DNA from: DASUZD01 sp036377055
Lineage (GTDB): Bacteria; Actinomycetota; Thermoleophilia; Gaiellales; Gaiellaceae
DNA: 9,873 nucleotides
Assembly: GCA_036377055.1 (NCBI GenBank)
Contig: DASUZD010000180.1
Location: 1-9,873, forward strand
Direction of reading: 5' to 3'
A model generated the notes under the pieces. The model was given only the letters and a program-made list of their open reading frames with translations, made no database searches and was not told where the DNA came from. Both the position numbers and the translations under genes were made by a program. Below, in pieces: positions 6,517-9,873 of the stretch (its first letter is position 1; every line of letters begins with the position of its first letter).

Positions 6517-6681
6517 ATGTCGAGCCGCTCAGATCCGCCGCCGGAGCCGGGCTTTGCCCGGCGGGAGGCGCACTACGGCTGTCTGAGAGCGGCGGCGAAG
6601 AAGGGGGCTCGTGGGGGAAACATAGTTTCCCCCACGTTGAACTCGGCCGAGTACCCGGTCATCTTCTCGCTCGGAGGCTGA
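6517..6681 (+). CDS. Candidate 54-residue chimeric small protein ending in the duplicated tail
   Basis: An ATG frame starts seven bases after the stop of the membrane protein, beginning MSSRSDPPPEPGFARR. It passes through both hairpins of the insert without a stop (middle portion LRAAAKKGARGGN) and ends NSAEYPVIFSLGG, in the same frame as that tail in the upstream gene. The GGGGG at 6501-6505 could serve as a weak ribosome site 11 bases upstream. I recognise no domain. That copy 2 is in frame and differs only synonymously is consistent with translation. It may equally be a by-product of the insertion of a palindromic element, with constraint inherited from the former gene. In a GC-rich genome a 54-codon open frame alone is weak evidence. 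Confidence 0.3.
   Translation: MSSRSDPPPEPGFARREAHYGCLRAAAKKGARGGNIVSPTLNSAEYPVIFSLGG
6546..6562. repeat. Inverted repeat, 7-bp stem, TTT loop
   Basis: GCCGGGC, loop TTT, GCCCGGC. The stem is perfect and very GC-rich. No T-run follows, so a classical intrinsic terminator is not supported, although it could still slow transcription after the upstream gene. Confidence 0.8.
6611..6635. repeat. Inverted repeat, perfect 11-bp stem, ATA loop
   Basis: Arms GTGGGGGAAAC and GTTTCCCCCAC enclose ATA. This is the strongest hairpin noticed in the window and ends five bases before the second tail copy. There is no U-tract downstream. Its position at the insert's right edge suggests it defines an element terminus. 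Confidence 0.9.
6640..6681 (+). repeat. Direct repeat copy 2: duplicated 14-codon tail
   Basis: A second copy of the 3' end of the membrane protein gene, again ending in TGA. It is 172 bases downstream of copy 1, so it is out of phase with the long gene but in frame with the small ATG frame from 6517. Its GGA-GGC codons create GGAGG (6673-6677), the best ribosome site available to the following DUF4446 gene; copy 1 has GGGGG there. Confidence 0.95.
6673..6677 (+). promoter_or_regulatory. Ribosome-binding site for the DUF4446 gene, inside the duplicated tail
   Basis: GGAGG lies 14 bases before the TTG at 6692 and 8 bases before an in-frame CTG at 6686. The TTG spacing is long, the CTG spacing ideal. 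A possible small hairpin (CCGC at 6682-6685 with GCGG at 6699-6702) would cover the start. Confidence 0.4.
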
Positions 6682-6691
6682 CCGCCTGAGC

Positions 6692-7168
6692 TTGTCAAGC
6701 GGCACTGCGGCTTGGATCGCGATCGGCGCAGGCGCCGCTGCGCTCGTCGCGGCGGCCTTCGCCGCGTTCGCGTGGCGCGAGCTCCGGCGCGTCCGCGCGG
6801 CGCAGCTCGTCCTCCTGGGCGGCGGCAAGGCCGACCTCGTCGACTTCGCCGTCTCGCTTCAGGGCCGGATCGACGACCTGCACCGCGCCGTCGACGAGAT
6901 CGCGGCGGGTCTCGCGCGGGTCGACCGCCGGGTCGACGGCTGCGTCTCGAAGACCTCGATCGTGCGATACGACGCCTACAGCGACACCGGCGGCCACCAG
7001 TCGGCGTCGCTCGCGTTCCTCGACGCCGGCCGGACCGGCGTCGTCGTGAGCGCGATCCAGGGTCGCGACTATGCCCGGATCTACGTGAAGGAGCTCGACC
7101 GCGGCCGCGCGCCCGTCGCGCTCTCGCCCGAGGAGCAGGAAGCCGTCGATCGGGCCATGGCGCACTGA
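6692..7168 (+). CDS. DUF4446 family protein
   Basis: A 158-residue protein with one N-terminal transmembrane helix (about 7-27), a helical, probably coiled-coil middle (about 50-82, DFAVSLQGRIDDLHRAVDEI), and the conserved C-terminal block VRYDAYSDTGGHQSASLAFLD (91-111) followed by GVVVSAIQGRDYARIYVKEL and LSPEEQEAVDRAM. That block is the hallmark of DUF4446, a membrane-anchored family of unknown function found in Actinobacteria and Firmicutes. The start is TTG at 6692 (SSGTAAWIA); no ATG or GTG is available in frame nearby, and CTG at 6686 is an alternative. The gene overlaps the next one by four bases (CTGA), so the two are probably co-transcribed with the membrane protein gene upstream. 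Confidence 0.88.
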   Translation: MSSGTAAWIAIGAGAAALVAAAFAAFAWRELRRVRAAQLVLLGGGKADLVDFAVSLQGRIDDLHRAVDEIAAGLARVDRRVDGCVSKTSIVRYDAYSDTGGHQSASLAFLDAGRTGVVVSAIQGRDYARIYVKELDRGRAPVALSPEEQEAVDRAMAH

Positions 7169-7683
7169 AGCGCCGCGTCGTCGTCCCGCTCGCGGTCGTC
7201 GCTGCCTTCCTCGCCGCCACCGCAGTCCTGTTCGTGTTCCCGCGCGAGGACTCGCTGCGTCCGGCCGACGCCGTCGTCGTGCTGGCAGGGAGCCCGGGCG
7301 ACCGGCTGCCGGAGGGCCTCCGGCTCGTGCGCGGGGGGATCGCGCCCGTGCTCTACATCTCGGACGGCGAGCACGAGACGACGCACGGCTTCTGCGGGCA
7401 CACGCGCCCGTACCGAGTCGTCTGCCTGCGGCCGACCCCCTACTCGACCCGCGGCGAAGCGGAGACGGTGAAGCGCGTCGCGGCGGCGCGCGGCTGGCGT
7501 CGCATCGTCGTCGTCACGTCCCAGTACCACGTCCGCCGCGCGCGGATGCTCTTCGACCGGTGCCTAGGCAGTTCGCGCGTGGCCGTCGTGGGCACTCGGC
7601 CGTCGCTGCCGCGGTTCGCCCTCGGGGCGCTTCTGGAGTGGCCCAAGCTCGCGCTCGCGCTGACGCTGCGGCGTGCCTGCTGA
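7165..7683 (+). CDS. DUF218/YdcF-like (SanA/ElyC-type) membrane-anchored protein
   Basis: A 172-residue protein: KRR then a transmembrane helix (about 5-24), followed by a DUF218 domain. Family marks are ADAVVVLAGSPGDRLPEG (about 33-50), VLYISDG, TRGEAETVKRVAAARGW, and the characteristic VVVTSQYHVRRARMLFDRC. Members include SanA and ElyC, linked to envelope barrier and peptidoglycan biogenesis; the biochemical activity is not settled. No ATG, GTG or TTG is in frame before the helix. The best start is CTG at 7165, overlapping the DUF4446 stop as CTGA, which implies a rare start by translational reinitiation. GTG at 7234 is the alternative but would delete the anchor. The frame upstream of 7165 is shadow of DUF4446. 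Confidence 0.82.
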   Translation: MKRRVVVPLAVVAAFLAATAVLFVFPREDSLRPADAVVVLAGSPGDRLPEGLRLVRGGIAPVLYISDGEHETTHGFCGHTRPYRVVCLRPTPYSTRGEAETVKRVAAARGWRRIVVVTSQYHVRRARMLFDRCLGSSRVAVVGTRPSLPRFALGALLEWPKLALALTLRRAC

Positions 7684-7697
7684 TCATCCCTCGCTGC

Positions 7698-7703
7698 TAG
7701 ATT
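7698..7703 (+). promoter_or_regulatory. Possible -10 element of the HNH gene (near-leaderless)
   Basis: TAGATT fits TANNNT and lies nine bases before the ATG at 7713, in the only AT-rich patch of this stretch. Transcription would start within a few bases of the ATG, giving a leaderless or nearly leaderless mRNA, common in actinobacteria. No clear -35 or Shine-Dalgarno is present. Confidence 0.35.
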
Positions 7704-7712
7704 TGCGCCGGG

Positions 7713-8228
7713 ATGCAGCAGGTTCTCGTGCTGAACGCGAGCTACGAGCCACTGAACGTGTGCTCGGTTCGGCGCGCGCACGTCCTCGTCTACAAGGGCA
7801 AGGCCGAGGTGATCGAACGCCTCGAGAAGCCGCTGACCTCGGCCACGTCGACGTATCCATGGCCGCATGTGATCCGGCTCGTCACGTACGTCCGCGTGCC
7901 GCGCGCTGTGCAACGGAAGATCTCGCGGCGGGCGCTCTTCGCTCGCGACGGCTGGCGCTGCGTCTACTGCGGCTCCAGCTCCGGGCGGCTCACGCTCGAC
8001 CACGTCGTGCCGCGGAGCCGGGGCGGCGACTCGGTGTGGGAGAACGTCGTCACGTCCTGCGCGCCCTGCAACCACAGGAAGGGCGACCGCCTCCTCACGG
8101 AGGTGCAGATGACGCTCTCCGCGCCGCCCCGCGCGCCCGCTCCGGTGCTCTTCATCCAGCTCGCGGCGCCGAAGATCCCGAACGGCTGGCAGCCGTACCT
8201 CGAGTCGTTCGGCGCTACCGCGGGGTAG
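7713..8228 (+). CDS. HNH endonuclease family protein
   Basis: A 171-residue protein of the actinobacterial/cyanobacterial HNH family, recognised by its N-terminus QVLVLNASYEPLNVCSVRRA and a zinc-ribbon HNH core. Key residues are the CVYC pair (Cys83, Cys86), the catalytic LDHVVPRSRGG segment (Asp96-His97), WENVVTSC (Cys116), and PCNHRKG (Cys119, Asn120). All metal ligands and the histidine are intact, so it should be a functional nuclease fold. The family is chromosomally conserved and is not usually part of a restriction cassette; its cellular role is unclear. The ATG at 7713 gives the conserved N-terminus directly. The 3' end overlaps the convergent sulfurtransferase gene by 14 bases. Confidence 0.93.
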   Translation: MQQVLVLNASYEPLNVCSVRRAHVLVYKGKAEVIERLEKPLTSATSTYPWPHVIRLVTYVRVPRAVQRKISRRALFARDGWRCVYCGSSSGRLTLDHVVPRSRGGDSVWENVVTSCAPCNHRKGDRLLTEVQMTLSAPPRAPAPVLFIQLAAPKIPNGWQPYLESFGATAG

Positions 8229-8916
8229 TCTCGGCCGGCAAGCGGCGGCCGGACCACTCGCTCCACGAGCCTGGGTAGAGCCGTGCGTGGCGGCCGCGGC
8301 GTGCGAGCTCGAAGACGGTGACGCAAGCCGTGACGCCCGAGCCGCAGTAGGCCACGAGCTCGCCCGGGGGAATCTCCGGCAGCGCCTCGTTCCACGGCAC
8401 GTTGTGGGCGCCGGGGACGTGGCCCGCGACCGGGTCGATCGGCTCGACGTCGCCGCGGTAGCGCTCCGGGACGCGCGCATCGAGGACGACGAGCTCGCCG
8501 AGCCGGCGCTCGAGCTCCTCGGCCTCGATCGTGTCGCCGGACCGCGCTCGCGGGACGAAGTCGGCCGGTTCGATCTCCTCGTCCCCCGCTCGGAGCGGCC
8601 CGTGCCACGCGTCGAGGTCGAGGACGGCGCAGTCGTCGTGACCGAAGTGGCGGAGGAGCCACCAGAGCCGCTCGGCGCCGCCCATCGAACCGTAGGCGAC
8701 GACGAAGGTCTCGGGCCCGATTCCCGCGCGCGAGGCCGCGCCCGCGAAGTCCGCGGGTTCGGGGAGCGGATGCCGACCGCGTGGCCCCGGTGGCGACGAG
8801 AGATCCCGCTCGACGTCGAGAAACGCGGCGCCAGGGATGTGCCCGGCGAGGTAGAGCTCGCGCCCGCGGCCGGGGCTTCCAAGCCCCCAGCGGCAGTCGA
8901 CGAACCGGTACCGCAC
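8215..8916 (-). CDS. Rhodanese-type sulfurtransferase (thiosulfate / 3-mercaptopyruvate)
   Basis: A 233-residue two-domain rhodanese that transfers sulfur to cyanide or thiol acceptors through a cysteine persulfide. The N-terminal domain (about 1-110) is the non-catalytic repeat: FVDCRWGLGSPGRGRELYLAGHIPGA and RLWWLLRHFGHDD. The C-terminal domain (about 130-225) carries LDARVPERYRGDVEPIDPVAGHVPGAHN and the active loop YCGSGVTA with Cys191. The CGSGVT loop is the type usually annotated as 3-mercaptopyruvate sulfurtransferase/SseA, but substrate cannot be assigned safely. It is shorter than typical members (about 280-300), mainly through the first domain and interdomain loop. GTG at 8916 matches the family N-terminus; the frame remains open to 9027, but that upstream part has low-complexity Arg/Pro content and is rejected. 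Confidence 0.92.
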   Translation of the reverse strand: MRYRFVDCRWGLGSPGRGRELYLAGHIPGAAFLDVERDLSSPPGPRGRHPLPEPADFAGAASRAGIGPETFVVAYGSMGGAERLWWLLRHFGHDDCAVLDLDAWHGPLRAGDEEIEPADFVPRARSGDTIEAEELERRLGELVVLDARVPERYRGDVEPIDPVAGHVPGAHNVPWNEALPEIPPGELVAYCGSGVTACVTVFELARRGRHARLYPGSWSEWSGRRLPAETTPR

Positions 8917-8922
8917 GGGGCG

Positions 8923-8928
8923 ACCATA
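8923..8928 (-). promoter_or_regulatory. Possible -10 element of the sulfurtransferase gene (leaderless)
   Basis: Read on the minus strand this is TATGGT, six bases before the GTG at 8916, so transcription would begin at or next to the start codon. No Shine-Dalgarno is seen, which agrees with leaderless initiation. No convincing -35 was found. Confidence 0.35.
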
Positions 8929-8950
8929 GTCGCGGGCCGCCGCCCGCCGC

Positions 8951-8968
8951 CGAACCGGTGCTGGTTCG
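8951..8968. repeat. Dyad CGAACC-6-GGTTCG upstream of the sulfurtransferase gene
   Basis: Six-base inverted arms with a six-base spacer, centred about 43 bases upstream of the GTG start. On the minus strand no T-run follows it, so it does not look like a terminator for the ammonium transporter gene. The position suits an operator, but arms this short can arise by chance. Confidence 0.35.
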
Positions 8969-8993
8969 TTTTCGCGCGCCGGGGCGGGACCAT

Positions 8994-9012
8994 CCCTAAC
9001 CCCCACCCACCC
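8994..9012 (-). other. G-quadruplex motif on the minus strand
   Basis: On the minus strand the runs are GGG-T-GGG-T-GGGGG-TTA-GGG: four G-tracts with loops of 1, 1 and 3 bases, a strong canonical quadruplex consensus. It lies 81 bases after the ammonium transporter stop and about 78 bases before the sulfurtransferase start. The G-rich strand would be the RNA strand of any transcript running from one to the other. Confidence 0.7.
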
Positions 9013-9093
9013 ACGGGGCGTCTGCATGGTAGGTCGCCGCGAGCTCGTCGATGTGCTGAATCCGTGCCGATTCTTCGCCCGCGGCCGAGCTGC

Positions 9094-9873
9094 TTAGGCC
9101 GCTTCGGGCTCGGCTGCCGGCGCAGCGGGATGCCGGTGCGCGCGGCCCAGGAGGTGGCCGTGCGCCTCGGTTCCGTAGCCGCCGGGGACCGGGATGTAGA
9201 ACTCGGGATACCCCCACATGCCGTGCTCGGACACGTCCAGACCGGCCGTCTCGACGTGTTCCTCGACGCGAATTCCCCACAGCCGCTTCATCGTCCAGAG
9301 ACAGCCGAACGACGTGCTGAACGTGAACGCGCCGACCGCGACGAGACCGATCGCCTGCACGCCGAGCTGGTGGAAGGAGCCGGTGTATACGAGGCCGCCC
9401 TTCCCTGTGGCCAAATCAGACGCGAGCGCCGGAACCGCAAACAACCCGGTCGCGAGCGTCCCCCAGACGCCGGCGAGGCCGTGCACGGCGACCGCGCCGA
9501 TCGGGTCGTCGATGCCCACGCGCTCGACGAGCGGCACCGCGACCACGGCGATCGACGCCGCGACGAAGCCGACCACGACCGCGGCCCAGGGCGCGACGAA
9601 GCCGGAAGCCGCGGTCACCGCCACCAGCGCGGCGATCGCGCCGTTCAGCATCATCGAGACGTCCGGCTTCCGGAGGACGACCCACGCGGTGACGATCCCG
9701 CCGAGGGCGCCCGCAGCCGCGGCGAGGTTCGTCGTCAGCGCGACGTACGCGAAGTAGCCGAGGTGGTGGCCCGTCACGACCGCGAGCGTCGACCCCGGGT
9801 TGAAGCCGAACCAGCCGAACCAGAGGATGAGCGTCCCGAGGACGGCGTACGGCATGTTGTGCCCCGGGATCGG
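9094..9873 (-). CDS. amt: Ammonium transporter (Amt/MEP/Rh), C-terminal part
   Basis: The gene enters from the right edge; the last 259 codons are visible and about the first 150-200 residues are missing. Family marks are the partial N-terminal PIPGHNMPYAVLGTLILWFGWFGFNPGS, the SMMLNGAIAALVAVTA segment, GIDDPIGAVAVHGLAGVWGTLATGLFA with the conserved pore histidine, and the cytoplasmic tail with GLDVSEHGMWGYPEFYIPVPGG. That tail is the region through which PII proteins gate Amt channels in the well-studied cases. The protein ends with a His/Ala/Pro-rich extension of about 27 residues. No PII gene (glnK) follows on this side, since the next minus-strand gene is the sulfurtransferase. The ATG at 9855 is internal, not the start. 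Confidence 0.95.
   Translation of the reverse strand, partial: PIPGHNMPYAVLGTLILWFGWFGFNPGSTLAVVTGHHLGYFAYVALTTNLAAAAGALGGIVTAWVVLRKPDVSMMLNGAIAALVAVTAASGFVAPWAAVVVGFVAASIAVVAVPLVERVGIDDPIGAVAVHGLAGVWGTLATGLFAVPALASDLATGKGGLVYTGSFHQLGVQAIGLVAVGAFTFSTSFGCLWTMKRLWGIRVEEHVETAGLDVSEHGMWGYPEFYIPVPGGYGTEAHGHLLGRAHRHPAAPAAEPEAA

Larger units (their letters stand above)
6526..6639. mobile_element. Palindrome-rich insert of about 114 bases, REP- or MITE-like
   Basis: Lying between the two tail copies, this segment is packed with inverted repeats and carries no transposase. It holds a 7-base-pair hairpin (6546-6562), an 11-base-pair perfect hairpin (6611-6635), and an imperfect outer pairing of GCCGCTCAGA (6524-6533) with TCTGAGAGCGGC (6582-6593), which bulges two bases. 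The limits are set by where the flanking repeats stop matching, so they are approximate. Repetitive extragenic palindromes and miniature elements look like this, but copy number elsewhere in the genome cannot be seen here. Confidence 0.4.

Noticed and set aside
6546..6635. Hairpins after the membrane protein gene as a classical rho-independent terminator
   Set aside because: Neither stem is followed by a T-run, and the downstream DUF4446 gene appears to depend on read-through.
7713..8228. HNH gene as part of a defence or mobile system
   Set aside because: It belongs to a widely conserved stand-alone chromosomal HNH family, and no restriction, toxin, phage or recombinase gene is nearby.
8917..9027. 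N-terminal extension of the sulfurtransferase to 270 residues
   Set aside because: The added 37 residues are Arg/Pro-rich, contain the G-quadruplex region, and precede the normal family N-terminus at GTG 8916.
8996..9093. Minus-strand stretch after amt reading EESARIQHIDELAATYHADAPW before a TAG at 8996
   Set aside because: It looks somewhat protein-like, but no ATG, GTG or TTG opens this frame after the amt stop, and upstream it is only the antiphase shadow of the transporter tail. It could be a decayed gene remnant, but support is too thin.
9020..9093. tRNA or other structured RNA in the amt downstream spacer
   Set aside because: No T-loop consensus, acceptor pairing or cloverleaf could be traced on either strand.

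Overview
This window is a very GC-rich chromosomal segment of an actinobacterium. The order FHA protein, membrane FHA protein, PP2C phosphatase, FtsW/RodA, transpeptidase matches the mycobacterial block fhaA-fhaB-pstP-rodA-pbpA (established knowledge). The heavy use of GTG starts, possible leaderless starts and the unusual flanking genes suggest a deep-branching lineage such as Thermoleophilia (Gaiellales/Solirubrobacterales). That placement is inference; there is no rRNA or marker gene here to fix it.

Positions 1-5291, minus strand: a cell-wall growth and division operon read right to left. It runs: Ser/Thr kinase with a polytopic membrane tail, FhaA, FhaB, PP2C phosphatase, RodA/FtsW glycosyltransferase, and the first 24 codons of a penicillin-binding protein that leaves the window. 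Three of the junctions are 4-base GTGA stop/start overlaps, so the genes are probably translationally coupled. The kinase would phosphorylate division and wall-synthesis proteins, the FHA proteins would read phosphothreonine, the phosphatase would reset the system, and RodA plus the PBP would polymerise and cross-link peptidoglycan. The kinase carries roughly eight to ten hydrophobic segments in place of the single helix plus PASTA repeats of PknB.

Positions 5292-7683: a 60-base divergent intergenic region, then a plus-strand run of three proteins: an unrecognised single-pass membrane protein, a DUF4446 protein and a DUF218/YdcF-like protein. The junction between the first two is the most unusual part of the window. 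The last 14 codons of the first gene (ending NSAEYPVIFSLGG-stop) recur 172 bases downstream with only four differences, all synonymous. Between the copies lies about 115 bases of palindrome-rich sequence. A 54-codon ATG frame runs through the insert and ends in the second copy, in frame.

Positions 7684-9873: an HNH nuclease gene (plus) converging with a two-domain rhodanese sulfurtransferase (minus), with their 3' ends overlapping by 14 bases. A 177-base intergenic stretch follows, holding a dyad and a strong G-quadruplex motif on the minus strand. The window ends in the C-terminal 259 codons of an ammonium transporter (minus). There is no gene-free stretch longer than about 180 bases. I saw no tRNA, rRNA, CRISPR array, insertion sequence with transposase, or prophage gene.
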